Below, one piece after another: positions 48,575 to 60,631 of a stretch of 64,000 bases of DNA. Origin of the DNA: Riptortus pedestris (lineage: Eukaryota; Arthropoda; Insecta; Hemiptera; Alydidae); the NCBI GenBank assembly GCA_019009955.1, contig CM032228.1, forward strand, positions 127,941,001-128,005,000, given 5' to 3'. Position numbers and translations under genes: made by a program. The notes below the pieces were generated by a model, which was given only the letters and a program-made list of their open reading frames with translations, was not told the DNA's origin and did no database searches. Position 1 is the first letter of the stretch, and each line of letters opens with the position of its first letter.

Positions 48575-48890
48575 CAGATTATTTAATTTAGTATTAAATA
48601 TTTACTTCTTACTATTGAAGGGTGGATCTATTATGGTAGAGACAAATCTGGTAACATCAAGAAGCAATGCACTGTCATTCTTGTTTCTAGCGGGAAGTGT
48701 TAAACTTGAAAAAAGGAAGTGTTGTCGATTGGAAGACTGAAAAATCGAAATCCTCCGTGACCGTTCCAATAGGTAACCAGCGATATCCAATACATAAAAT
48801 CTAAATAACCCTGACATAAATTTATCCCTTTAACTGTGTTTATTTAAAAGTATAATATTGTATCAAATTGAACCTGTAAGGAATAAAAAG
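48575..48890 (+). repeat. Inverted duplicate, copy B
   Basis: Partner of 45065-45378. GGTAGAGACAAATCTGGTAA, GAAGTGTTGTCGATTGGAAG and CAGCGATATCCAATACATAA are shared. It ends exactly where the next HX 5' end starts. Confidence 0.85.
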
Positions 48891-49006
48891 TCCGTCATAC
48901 AGGTGCTGCGTAAACTCGCCATCTCCTAAGAAGGATAGATGGACCTTTTAATAAAGGTTTCAAAATACTTGTCACGAGCATAACTGAATAACTGAGGTTG
49001 TGCTAA
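48891..49006 (+). repeat. HX copy, internally deleted
   Basis: TCCGTCATACAGGTGCTGCG is joined directly to CGCCATCTCCTAAGAAGG from the 3' half; it ends near a GTGCTAA. Confidence 0.7.
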
Positions 49007-49014
49007 GGCCGGGA

Positions 49015-49349
49015 ATTTCGAAATAATTCTTTAAGTATTCACCAAAATTGGTCTTGGAGGAGGTAAAATCATTTCTTTTTATGGGTCGATTGAAAAATGT
49101 TTTATCTGTTGAAATAGTAATGTACTACAATTGTTGTTCCATGCGTTCTTCTGCAATTTGAACATTAATCATAATATTTGTCTTTGTGTTTTTCAGCATT
49201 GAGTAAATACCCCCCCCCCCCCCCCACTGCAGCCTAGGCTATTTTCATTAGGACTATTATAGCTTTAAGTTTCTGATAAATCATGTAATCCGCGTGTCTC
49301 TCTTGTATGTGGGAAATCTGTTTGCTTTATGCGCATTCTGTGTCATGGA
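49015..49349 (-). repeat. HX remnant, diverged
   Basis: GGGAATTTCGAAATAATTC at one side and TATGTGGGAAATCTGTTTGC ... TGTCATGGA at the other. It contains a 17-bp C homopolymer at 49210-49226. Confidence 0.55.
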
Positions 49350-49530
49350 CTCTTCTTTGAGTTTCGAATGTGTATTCTGGACGCGCTCATGTCCTCCTTC
49401 ATGCTCAAAAAACATTCTTATAATTGTTTAAAGGCCGTAATGTAAACATTTTTCTGTTTCAAAAGTCCTTTGAATACTCATGGTCATTTTTGTCCGGTAT
49501 TTTGTTGAGTCTAATTTGAATATTGAAAAG

Positions 49531-49924
49531 CCCGTCACGCAAGGACTGCGTTAACTAAGCAGATTTCCCACGTGAAGTTTTATTACAATAGAGAAATTTC
49601 ACGGGAGCCGAGCAGTTAAGGAAACGCCCGAACTAGCTGGGAATCTGGGGGTTAGCCGACCAGATTTAATAAAAATGCAAATATCTCGGTTAATATTCAC
49701 GATAGAGAATAAATGTATATAACAATATTTATAGTACAATTTTTTGATCCGACGTATGGTAACGGAGATATTTCGAATTTTCGAAAATCCCCCCCTCTAA
49801 ACCCCCCCTCCCACTGGTCCGATTTCAGCCATTAACGAACTTGATCTTCCTTTTTACATAAAACGATTAAATTCCGAGTTTGGTAACGATCAAACAAAAA
49901 TTTCGACCGCTAGAGCGTTAACAG

Positions 49925-49994
<70 letters not shown>

Positions 49995-50114
49995 GAACGG
50001 ACCTCATTTTCGTCATCTCCTGGGTAGGATCGATGGACATTTGAAGAAATTTTTCGAAACTCGCGTCATGAGTACGACCTCAATAGCTGATTTCCCTTAA
50101 GGGAAATCTGCTAA
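49531..50114 (+). repeat. HX copy (584 bp), short subfamily
   Basis: CCCGTCACGCAAGGACTGCG start, GGAGCCGAGCAGTTAAGG in place of the GGCCGCC block, (TA)n at 49928-49989, perfect hairpin and TGCTAA end. Confidence 0.92.
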
Positions 50115-51583
50115 TAAAAGAGCAGAGTCTAAGCAAAGAGCAGAGTTCTAAGAGTTAGAATAAAATTAATAGGTTTGCTACAAAAAATAAGCCAAACAAA
50201 AATATGATAATAAGAATATAAAATAAAAATATAAAGAAACATAATAGATAAATAAAATTAAAAAAACAATATGAACAAATATATATATATACAAAAAAGA
50301 AAACAAATTTAAAACTATATATAAATGTGATGGAAGATTATTACAAACGAATCCAAGATGAGCTAAAACGTGCATGCAGGAAACTGCTGTTTACATTTCT
50401 TCTGCTACCCGTTTATACCGCAATGTAGTTCTAGGTGTTGCAGTGCATAAAAATAACAATAAAAATAATGGGTGATAATATAACTTGTATGTTGTTTTTC
50501 TCTCTTCTCTTGTATTATATGAAAATCGTAAATTTAGTAAATATTTGTTTAAATATGGAAATGGTGGAAACTGATGTGATCGGTTGTTGGTTTTGTTACT
50601 GCTGCTCGTAAAACAGGCTGCTGCTGATATTATGCGACACCTGAGTTTCTAAGGGGATTAGCAGGTGGTTTATTATTTAATTGACCACCAGTTGAAATTT
50701 GAATCATTTCAAGGTCAACTTTGGCTAAAATTAGTTTTGTTACGAGCCCTCTACTATTTGCTTAAACTCCACACTAACGTTGGCAGGTAAACTATTCTTC
50801 AGGCCATAGCCTGTAGTACCACCATTAATTCTCAAAACAAACACCTCAGTAATTTCCATGAAGATTGACTGACGTGTGTCGGGATGGTTGGCGAGGAGTG
50901 GGGAAGATGATGTCATCCAATCTGCCCAACTTCCTGGGTCTATTATCTTTAACCCTGAGATTATTATTATGAATGCACGAAAATTAGATTTATAATTAAT
51001 TCATTAAACATACATAATAAAGATTTATCAAATGGCACAATATAAACCATTATTAATAAATATAGCATGCCTTTATGTCCGTTCTATTTATGAAACAACA
51101 AGGAAAATCTGGGCTTGATTTGTTTCATTTTAAGCATTATTATCTTCCTCAAGGACCGTTATATTCTTACCATTTTGCCACACTTTAATATCTTTATGTA
51201 AGTTGGCATTTGTATTGGAATCTTGCTCTGGACATGCATTGCTGCTACTCATTGTGATAGTTTCTTCCCCATTTGAAGAGGGGTGGATCGAAATTTGGGA
51301 TGGGCATTTTCGAAGACTTTTTTTTAATGCCACATACTATAATATTTCCTCCCCTCGGGCGGCATTAATCCGATAGACTAATAACGGCACACGTCTAACG
51401 AGTGGATTCTACATTTAAAATTCCCTTTGATAGAACTAACCTGGATTTGATCGATCTCAGTTCCAAGTTCTCCTAGTTGTCCATAACAACACCACCAATA
51501 TTGAGTTTATTATACATATCTCTTTTATTTTTGGGCAAATTTAAAAAGCTCTCTGACATATAGAGTATTCAAAACATAAAATG
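50115..51583. other. No gene recognised
   Basis: Short frames on the minus strand (50178-50375, 51130-51333) have no motif. Confidence 0.35.
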
Positions 51584-51954
51584 TCCGTCACGCAGGTGCT
51601 GCATAATCTAAACGCATTTCCCACGTGCTGGAAAGGTGGTTCACGATGTAACAGCTTATTGTAAATATGACATGGGTAGGAGTGGGAGTTTACTGAATGT
51701 GGAAAACTAAAAAATGCAAATATCTCAAATAATATTAGTATATAGAATAAATGTATGTACAAATATTTATAGTACATTTTATTTGCAATAAGAGTAGTTC
51801 TATACAATTTTTCGAGTTAACGTATAATAAGTGAGTTATTTCGAAATTTCCTCTCTCCCACTGGTTTGATTTCTGACATTAACAATATGACATTTAGTTT
51901 TGCATGAAACGGTATCGATCAAACAAAAATGGCGAAAGCTAGCGTGGTAACAGA

Positions 51955-52013
<59 letters not shown>

Positions 52014-52155
52014 GTGTGGTTATTTATACAATTTTGAACAGACCTATTTTTGTTATCTTGTAGGTAGGATCAATGAACATTTGAGAAAATCTTTCTTAAA
52101 CTGCATATGAATACAACCTCACTATGTGATTTCCAGTAAGGGAAATCTGCTGTAA
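51584..52155 (+). repeat. HX copy, older subfamily, (GT)n core
   Basis: TCCGTCACGCAGGTGCTGC start; (GT)n at 51958-52018 replaces (TA)n; it ends TTTCCAGTAAGGGAAATCTG then CTGTAA, so the usual CTAA is changed. It is followed by a flank that is duplicated at 61543. Confidence 0.85.
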
Positions 52156-52472
52156 AAGAATAACCTCATTTTTTTTTGTGAATTATGAGTAAGAATGTAC
52201 GGTGTTAATTCAGCCTACATTAGAGTGTTTCTTGTTGTATACAATAAATCCAATTATTGAAATAATTTTATTTTATGAAGAACTGAGAAATTATAACAGT
52301 GTTGCCCTCTAACTCAACAAGGGTTGAATGACACTCGAGTAGCCTGAATAGAAGCCTGCTGACTATATGCTACAACAAATCTGTTGTTAGGGAGCCACAA
52401 AAAGAAGGACAATAGTCTAAAACAAATTAGTTCCCTAGTTATGCTCTTTGTTTAACACTGACATTCTAAGAT
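52156..52472 (+). repeat. Direct duplicate, copy C
   Basis: About 315 bp shared with 61543-61857 (GAATTATGAGTAAGAATGTA; AACAGTGTTGCCCTCTAACTC; GGGAGCCACAAAAA), differing by scattered changes. Both copies start right after an HX 3' end and stop after CATTCTAAGAT. No coding motif. Confidence 0.88.
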
Positions 52473-52549
52473 GCTCTGACACTGGTTTTCTTAGACTACA
52501 AATTATTTCTCATTCTGCTTACACCAAAATTTAACATTAAGTAGTGGAA

Positions 52550-53245
52550 AATGGTGTCATGATTACGCTCTCAATAGCTGATTTCCCTTAAGGCAAATCA
52601 GCTAAAAATACAAATATATAACGAGTATTGTAGGGCATTGATTGACAAGATTATTATATAATATTTTTCAATACAACTCAAAATGACGAAGATATTTTAA
52701 TTTTTTTTAAATTTAACCTCTTCTACCCCCGCTCCCTATTCTTGTCCGATTATGACCATTAACAAATTTTATCTTTAGCTTTATGTTAATCGTTTAAATA
52801 TTGTGTATAGTATTGAAGAAGTAAATATTGAGCTCTGTAGATAATATAATTTTTATTCATAATGTCACATTGTATGACTTAATTTTAAATTTACATGAAT
52901 CTCACATAGTAAAGGTTCCATTAAAACCAAATTTAATATTTCAGCAAGGAATAAGATGATTCATGACACATCAGCATGAGATGAGTAGAAGGTATTTACT
53001 GAAGGCTGAAAACAAAAAAAGTCAATTTTTTCGGTTAATATACAAGAGGAAAAATGTATTGAACAACATCTACGGATTAATTTATTTGGCAACAAGATTG
53101 GTTTATATAATCTTTTGATCCGACTCATAGTAAGGGAGATATTTTGAATTTTCCATTTTCCTCCACTTTCTCTGGTCAGATTTCAGCGTTTAGCGAAGTT
53201 GATCTGTAGTTTTATAAATAACATTTAATGTCGAGTTTCGTCTAT
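52550..53245 (+). repeat. HX remnants, tandem and diverged
   Basis: CTCTCAATAGCTGATTTCCC with TTAAGGCAAATCAGCTAA ends at 52605. Older interiors follow at 52640-52830 and 52940-53240 (CAAGATTGGTTTATATAATC; GTAAGGGAGATATTTTG). No microsatellite. Confidence 0.6.
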
Positions 53246-53718
53246 GCCATAATGTCCTAGAATCCATAAAAACTCCACATGAACATTTGTCATGGATAGT
53301 TCTTGAAAAATCTGTTAAATTTCTTTACAGATGGGATTCTTTTTGTAGACCTTCTCAAATGACTTTAGCCTGCTGGAAGAGTCAGAAAAATTAAAACATT
53401 CTTTTGTACAAATTAATAATAAACTAAGAGCTGCTTTTATTGCTGTAAGTACTGCAGTAAACACATTATTTACTGAGGGAAGGGAGCACACACAAGAGAG
53501 ATTTCCATGGTAAATACAGCTGAACCAACACCTCCGTCAGTTTTGATCTATCTGTATACAAATGCAAATCTGGGAACGATTTGCACGACTATAATTTATT
53601 AATTTCTTATGTAATATTAAATTGGTTGGTTATGCTTTTCCTATGTATTTCCAATTCCCAATTTATGTTTTGTGGAAGAGCCATTGTTCCAATTGATAGT
53701 TTTTATCAAGAACAATTT

Positions 53719-54930
53719 CTATATCGTCCATCCAATATTTACTGGTTGGTTTTTAATAGGAAGACTGTAGCCATTATTATTTAGTAATATATTTCTGGCA
53801 GAGTGGTTAATTTGTGAGGATACTTTAGAATAATATGCTATGCATAACCAACCTCGTCCATAATTTAAAGGTGCTTCACCAATATCAGCACACAAGCTTA
53901 TTACTGGGCTGGACCTGAATGCACCAGATATCATTCTCAAACCAATGTAGTGCACAGAATCAATCATTCGCAAAACCCGTGGTTGTGCTGTAGAATGAGT
54001 GATGCATGCATAATCCAAAAGCGATCTTACCAGACTTTTATAGAGTTTTTGAAGAGATATTCGGTCTGCTCCCCACTCCATGTTCGATTTTATTCTCAGT
54101 ATATTTAAAGACCCTTTAAACTTATTTTTGACGTATTTTAGGTGAGGAATACAGGTTAGTTATTGGTTTAAGATCTTAACTGATTGGCGTCCTTTTGTGA
54201 AGGGATTTGGCTTATTTAAGGAAATCGTAAAGCCCATGTCATTAAACCACTTACTGGTTATATCCAGTGATGCTTCCATGCCATTTCTCGCATCTTCTGC
54301 GTTGCTTGCTTCAATATATAACACTATATCGTCAGCGTAAATCAACATCTTTACGTGATGAGCAAATAGATTTGGGAGTTTATTAATTCCTATTATAAAC
54401 AGAAGTGGGCTGTCTGCATTGAGGTACTCCATTCTCAATGTAATAGACCAATTCGAAGTCTAAAATACCTTGGCTCAAGAAAATATTTTATAAAATGCAT
54501 CAGATTTCCACCTAAACCGTAGTTTATAAATTAATTAACAATGGACTACCGCCATATTTTATCAAAAGCGGTAGTTAGGTCTATAAATACAGCTATGGCA
54601 ACTGTTTTCCTTTAGACTGCTTGTAAGTTGTTTTGTTACAAAATAAATTTTAATTAATTAATTATTAACGTCCACTTTTTACAACTGAGGCTAATTGGGA
54701 CTGGGCCTCTACAGGTTACCACCTTTTTCTAGCCAGGGTGTGACTAAGGATTTTATTTAATGCATTCCGCCACTAAAAAATCCCCTTGCCCAGGCGGGAA
54801 TCGAACTCCCCACTCAAGGTTTACCATGTGCGATTAAGGTCAACGCTTTAACTGACATGGTGCAAAATAAAATGACTATCAAGAGTTTCCCTCCTTTTCT
54901 CATCCAAATTGAAAACAATAGAATTACTAA
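53719..54930 (-). pseudogene. Jockey/CR1-like LINE reverse transcriptase remnant
   Basis: On the minus strand the upstream block EKRRETLDSHFIL (about 54930-54875) is separated by a SINE from NLQAV and AIAVFIDLTTAFDKIWR (about 54625-54545), RT block 1-2 with its aspartate. Then SPLLFIIGINKLPNLF and VKMLIYADDIVLYIEA (54420-54300) carry the YADD catalytic box, followed by KWFNDMGFTISLNKPNPF. The C-terminal part RSLLDYACITHSTAQPRVLR and RMISGAFRSSPVISLCADIG, then EAPLNY, lies at 54080-53860. In the family this enzyme copies LINE RNA at a nicked target. Frameshifts, stops and deletions between 54160 and 54080 disable it. Order and motifs fit the Jockey superfamily; the exact clade is uncertain. 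Confidence 0.85.
54648..54862 (-). repeat. SX SINE copy 14, inserted in the LINE
   Basis: Reverse copy with the B-box complement GCGGGAATCGAACTCCCC near 54794-54811. CAAAATAAA flanks it exactly at 54639-54647 and 54863-54871. It is 5'-truncated (head ends at CATGTCAGTTAAAGC when read on the minus strand). Confidence 0.92.
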
Positions 54931-54965
54931 ATAAAAGGCATCCTAGACACAACATATATACATAT

Positions 54966-55569
54966 TGTTACGTTTTATTACCAAACCCAGTAATAAACGT
55001 TGTTAATAAGAGTTCTTTTGGATTGCAAAATTAAATACTCGCAAGTTTCACAGTTTTTATCACTGCACAATTTATTTCACATTGCACAATACACTTGGTA
55101 ATTATTTTTAATTACTACTCACAGTATACACTGACAGCGTCACTGTTCTTCAGATTATACAGTCCAATAATTCCCTCACGGTCACTGGAATTCACAAAAA
55201 GTCGGCAATGCACTGTCTTTACTTCGCGGCACTGTACTGTCCTTTACTTCGCGGCACTGCACTGTCTTAAACACGGCACTAAACTGTTACTTACAGTCAC
55301 GGCACAACACTGTTCTTCTTATAAATACACTTTACCGCACTGCATTAAGTCGCAATGAACATCAAGACAGGTGAGAATAAAAACTGACTCGCTCGCGGCT
55401 GGCTGGTTCTTTATATAGGTCGTCGTCATACATCAACGGGGAATTGTCTGGACCATTCGATGCGGGTCTAGTAGGTCTAGACCCTCTGTCGGTTGCTTTG
55501 ATCTATCTGGAACTTCCCAAATACGCGACTCTCTCTGAAGGATTATTCATTTATTTAATTTTCGCAACA
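54966..55569 (-). mobile_element. Solo LTR, copy 3
   Basis: Minus-strand start TGTTGCGAAAATT at 55569 and end AAAACGTAACA at 54966; ATAT flanks both sides (54962-54965, 55570-55573). The CACTGTACTGTCC/CACTGCACTG repeats near 55205-55320 are more numerous than in the other copies. A TTATATA promoter-like box lies near 55411-55417. Confidence 0.85.
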
Positions 55570-55625
55570 ATATATTATTTTGAACGGACGTCATTAGCTG
55601 ATTTCTCTTGAAAGAAATATGCTAA
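55570..55625 (+). repeat. HX CTAA-end fragment next to the solo LTR
   Basis: ATATATTATTTTGAACGGACG, then AGCTGATTTCTCTTGAAAG and ATGCTAA. The solo LTR lies in what remains of its TA core; the other HX half is absent. Confidence 0.75.
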
Positions 55626-55967
55626 AACTGTAAATAAAGATTTCGGAATTTGTTTTCTACTGTACAAGGGACGAAAGAGTAGTTAGTTGCATTTTCTGTC
55701 CTCAAGTTGATGTATAAAGCATGTGTCGCCGGGGAAATATATATTCAGTCGCTGATAGCAGGTTTAATATGTGTAATATTGTAGTTATTATAACATGAAC
55801 ACATTCAATATATTATTATTATTCTACTTTAAATAAAATGTAATAACATTTTACTATGATTTGTTTCAGGATATTGGCGAAGGAAGCCCATGGCCTTTAC
55901 CACGCACGATTAATGCAAAGTATGTAACGTTTATATATTGTTCAATATTGGAAAATATATTTTGTTA

Positions 55968-56095
55968 TTAGCAGATTTCCCTTAGGTGAAATCAGCTATT
56001 GTACTCATGACGCGATTTTCGAAAAATCTCTTCAAATGTCCTTCGATTCTACTTAGTAGATGACGAGAATGAAGTCCGTTCCAATTTATTTATAT
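55968..56095 (-). repeat. HX copy split by two insertions, first part
   Basis: TTAGCAGATTTCCCTTAGGTG start to GAAGTCCGTTCCAATTTATT and TATAT. The matching second part is at 58352-58889. Confidence 0.85.
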
Positions 56096-56666
56096 TATTA
56101 CGTCTATTTATTAGAGTTCTTTTGGATTGCAACATTAAATACTCACTAGCTTCAGAGTTATTATCACTGCACAATTTATTTAACAATTCACTACACACTT
56201 GGTTAATTATTCTTAACAACTACTCACAGTATGCACTGATAGCTTCAATGTTCATGTTAGTCACACAGTCCAATAACTCACTCACGATCACTGAAGTTCA
56301 CAAAAACACAGCACTGACCTGATCTTCTCAAAGATAACGGTACTGCACTGACCCTTAGTTAAACACGGCACTTTATTGTTCTTTTCATAAACACGGCAAA
56401 CGACTGTTCTTCACATAAGTTCACTAAAGCTGCACTGAACGCACTGTTGATCACTGGATGAGAGCTGAGAACAAACAAACTAACTCGGGGCGGGTGGATC
56501 CCTTTTTATAGCTTGGCGGAAAAACATAATAGAAGGCCGAGAAATGTCCAGAACAGGACGGGTATTGCCGAGAACGGGCGAGAACATCTGTCGGTCCCTT
56601 TGATCTATTTTGCACTTCTTAAATATGTGACTAACTCTGTTTAATTTTTCATGTACGTAGTTTTCC

Positions 56667-56671
<5 letters not shown>
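56096..56671 (-). mobile_element. Solo LTR, copy 4
   Basis: Minus-strand start TGTTGGGAAAACTACGTAC at 56671; end GACGTAATA at 56096, with a small deletion after CTCTAATAAA. ATAT lies on both sides (56092-56095, 56672-56675). A TATAAAAAGG box is near 56512-56521 (minus strand). It is inserted in the TA core of an HX copy. Confidence 0.88.
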
Positions 56672-56722
<51 letters not shown>

Positions 56723-56726
56723 TACT
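56672..56726. repeat. (TA)n core of the split HX copy, left part
   Basis: About 45 bp of TA between the solo LTR and the 1.6-kb element. Confidence 0.9.
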
Positions 56727-58345
56727 AGCTCAGATACCCGGCTTCGCCCGGGAATTGATTTGAGGCTGGATCGTGATGGTATTTTTGTAGCAAGGCTTTA
56801 TTTTACACAATATTTTGACATTTACCCGTCCCAGTGTTTAGGGTTAATACCTGTTGTTGGCATTTGTTACTAATAAAATTAATTTTTTATGTAAGTCTTC
56901 ACTGTCCTCCAAATTGTCATATTTCCCGTCTCCTGTGCATTATGCATAGATTTCAGTTATTAAGGACAAAATATTAACATTGATTTGAATTGATTTTTCC
57001 AGGTGAGGCACCTCATAGTTCAAATTGGAATGAATTGTTGAGCATATCAATATTTCTACGCAAATTACTTGCTCCACACATCGTTCCTGGAGAAATGTAT
57101 AAAAGAAAAGTTAATCTAAATAACAAAGTAAACAACTTTTGTTATGTGCTTGTTTGCCGAAAAACAAATAGACAATGAAATTTCGCGAATTTTTATTTCA
57201 GGCCTCCCTTATAACCACCACTCCCGTTCTAACCTAAAAATTTTAATATAACTTATAATCATGGAAGTATTAATGCTAATTGGCATACCGAGTTTTTTTT
57301 TAAGTTCGGTTTAATCGTTAGCGCCCAATGAAAAGCGACTCCCGCTTTAGTTGATAGTGTATATCTCGTTTATACTTTGTTAAAAGATAAAAATTAATAT
57401 AACAAAAGTTACTTTAAATAACAAAATAAACAACTTTTGTTATGTTCATATTTGCCGAAAAACGAATAGAAAACGAAATACCGCTATTTTTAAATTCAGG
57501 CCTCCCTTATAACCCCCACTCCTGCCCGTCCCTAGAAATGTTAGTATGGCTTATTATAAGGAAGGCGTTAGTGCTAATACACATACTGAGTGTTTTATTT
57601 AGTTCGGTTGAGTCTTTTGTGCCAAATAAAATTTTGGACTCCCGCTATAGTTTTTAGCGTATAACTCATTTATACTTCCGTATACGGCAAAAGTGCATAT
57701 AACAAAAGTTACTTTAAATAACAAAATAAACAACTTTTGTTATGTGCATATTTGCTGAAAAAGCAATAGGAAACGAAATATCGCTATTTTTAATTTCAGG
57801 CCTCCCTTATAACCCCCACTCCTGCCCGTCCCTAGAAATGTTAGTATGGCTTATTATAAGTAAATCGTTAGTATTAATTCACATAGGGAGTTTGGTTTAG
57901 TTCGGTTGAGTCTTTTGTGCCAAATAAAATTGTGGACTCCCGCTATAGTTTTTAGCGTATAACTCATTTATACTTCCGTATACGGCAAAAGTGCATATAA
58001 CAAAAGTTACTCTAAATTACAAAATAAACAACTTTTGTTATGTGCATATTTGCTGAAAAAGCAATAGGAAACGAAATATCGCTATTTTTAATTTCAGGCC
58101 TCCCTTATAACCCCCACTCCTGTTCGTCTTAGAGAATATTAATATAGCCTAAAGTCTAAGTTGGGCTAGTAGTAATATACATACCAAGTTTCATAAAATT
58201 CGGTTCAGCCGTTTATGCGTGAAAAGGTAACAAACAAACAAACAGACACGAAAGAAACAAAATGTAGTTATGGTGTCTATGACATGTGAAACGAAAAGTT
58301 ATCGTGAAATTTCGCGAAAAAAATCAATGTACAGACAGAGGTTAC

Positions 58346-58351
<6 letters not shown>
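56727..58351 (+). mobile_element. Unclassified 1.6-kb element with ~299-bp tandem repeats
   Basis: Begins ACTAGCTCAGATACCCGGCT with a CCCGG(CTTCG)CCCGGG hairpin, and ends after TTCGGTTCAGCCGTTTATGCG and AACAAACAAACAGACACG, a tail style seen in several arthropod interspersed repeats. In the middle are four tandem units whose AACAACTTTT landmarks are at 57131, 57429, 57729 and 58027 (spacings 298, 300, 298). Each unit has ATAACAAAAGTT ... AACTTTTGTTAT, a 12-bp inverted repeat, and CAGGCCTCCCTTATAACC. No transposase or RT motif is seen. Both sides are TA tracts of one HX copy. Confidence 0.75.
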
Positions 58352-58406
<55 letters not shown>

Positions 58407-58889
58407 TATGCCGCTCTAGCGGTTGCAATTTCGCGCTCAGTCCTTTTAACCTCTTTAACGGTTGAAATCGGACTAGTGGAAGGGGAGGGGGGAGGGTTTT
58501 CGAAAATTCAAAATGTCTCCATTATAATAAGTTGGGTTGAAAACGTGTACCTATAGCAGCAATATTTCACATGTTGCACATTCAACTGTCTATAGATATT
58601 GTTATATTCATTTATTCTTTACCTTGAATATTTATCGAGATATTTGCGTTTTTTAATTTTCTACTTTCAGAAAACCCTCACTCCCACTCATGTCAGAATA
58701 GCAATTTGCTGTTATATCATGAACGATTTTATTCTAAGCTTAAAAACCAAAATATTGTTTTAATTAGCCCTTATTATGAAAATAATGAAAGTGAAAATTC
58801 GTTGTATAATGACGTCATCAATTAAGGTTTTACGTGTTATACCAGCACGTGGAAAATTTGCTTAGTTTACGCAGCCCCTGCATGACGGA
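58352..58889 (-). repeat. HX copy split by two insertions, second part
   Basis: Resumes with (TA)n to about 58403, then GCCGCTCTAGCGGTTGCAAT and GGTTGAAATCGGACTAGTGG, an older-type interior with GATTTTATTCTAAGC and AATGACGTCATCAATTAAGG, and the end CAGCCCCTGCATGACGGA. It is complementary in content to 55968-56095. Confidence 0.85.
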
Positions 58890-59109
58890 CACTTTTTATA
58901 GACTCAACTAACTTTCACGATCCATCATTGGCTGCTTGTTTGGAATGATACACTACAGTTCTCAACTTATCCTCTATTTCCAAAAAAAAATTAAGTCTGA
59001 TGAGTAGAAGGGAGCGGCCAATAAAATCTTAATTTCTGAAGTCAGCACACTAACTTTTTGCATGTCTCACATAAAAAGGGCCTGTGATAACAATAGTTGC
59101 TATTTATGC

Positions 59110-59497
59110 TTGGAATAAGGCGTTTCATTAAATGTACACTCATCAAAGTGCGATGAATAAAAGTGAGCTGAAAGCTAAAAATTAAAAAATGCCAATCTCT
59201 CGGTTACTATTGAACATAGAGAAAATATGTATATAAGAACATTTATAGGAAATTAGAACTGCAATTAGATTGGTTCTATACAATTTTTCGATACACCTGT
59301 AGTATCGGAGATATACAGAATTGTCTAAATTCCCACGTCTCTAAGTACAAAAGTATGTATGTATTTATACAATTTTGAACGGGCCTCATATTCGTCATCT
59401 CGTAGGTAGGATTGCTGGACTTTTGTTGACATTTTTCGAAAATCGTGTCGTTGACTACAACCTCAGAAGCTGATTTCCCCGTAGGGAAATCTGGTAA
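59110..59497 (+). repeat. HX copy, diverged
   Basis: AAGTGAGCTGAAAGCTAAAAA, ATTAGATTGGTTCTATACAA and ATTTTGAACGGGCCTCATAT, ending GCTGATTTCCCCGTAGGGAA then CTGGTAA. The core is reduced to TATGTATGTATTT. Confidence 0.7.
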
Positions 59498-60631
59498 AAA
59501 AATCTCTTAGTTCCAGAGATATTATGGAAAATAGATCATTAATTTAAATTTCATCTATTCCAATTACTGTTATCAAAAATCAATAGGGATTCTTTCACAA
59601 TACAGAGTAGTAATACAGAGACTTATACCGAATAATATCAAGTAAAGAGAAAAGGAATCCATAGACTTTCGACATAATAATAGCAATTAGAAATGAATCA
59701 TTCCAACTATTAGGCTTAAACACATTCTAAACATGTATATTTTCCAAATTTCAATCAAATATTTTTCATCATTTTTTATGACTGTTTATGGAATATTACA
59801 TTATTCAAGATGAATATTTTCAAAAAGGTGAATATAGTCTCTTTTGTAAACTGAAGTTGAAAAACGCCCGTAGGGGATAGTAAAGGGTTAAATACTCTGT
59901 AGAGGAAAGTGTTTCTGAAAATTGTTATCACATGACACTGATAATCCCCATAGCGGAAAACTGAAGAAATATCTGAATACGGAAAAGAAAATTCCCAATT
60001 GTGTATAAGTGTCATAAAATACTGTCATAGTGGAATACGCAACATCTGTCTATGTAACTGAAAATAACCTAGAGTTATGACTAATAACTGGATCAGAACT
60101 AAAAATAAGCGCAGTTTAATGCTAAAAATGAAAAATACTCTACATGCATAAAGCACATTATGTTTTGTTAGATGTTTATACGTTGTTATTAGGTTTTTAA
60201 GCAGTCTCCACAACAGAAATAAAGCCAGCTAATTTAGAAAATGCTAAATATAAATATGCTTTCAAAGGAATGTTTTTTTATTCCAAGTACGTGGAGCTAT
60301 TTCCGTTCCTTTTCAAGGGTTTATATACTCCGAAGCAGATTTTTTTGCGTTCAGCGATCTTCAATAATAAAAGGAATGTTTTGAATAACTTTAAAACGTT
60401 ATAAATTAAATATTAAAATGTTCAACAAATATTTTAAGAAGTTTAGTATTTTTAATCTAGCTTCATAAATATGATTTCTCTCATGCGGGTTTGGTTTCTT
60501 GACTAACGAAAGTAAGCTCTCATTTCCACGAACATTTAATTCTTAGTTTTACCTGACAAATCAATAAAAAAATAAATTACAGAAGAAAAAAACATTTAAG
60601 TGTTGTCTAAAAGGAGTGAGATAAAATAATT
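59498..60631. other. No gene recognised
   Basis: AT-rich; minus frames at 59776-60015 and 60025-60213 have no motif. Confidence 0.35.
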
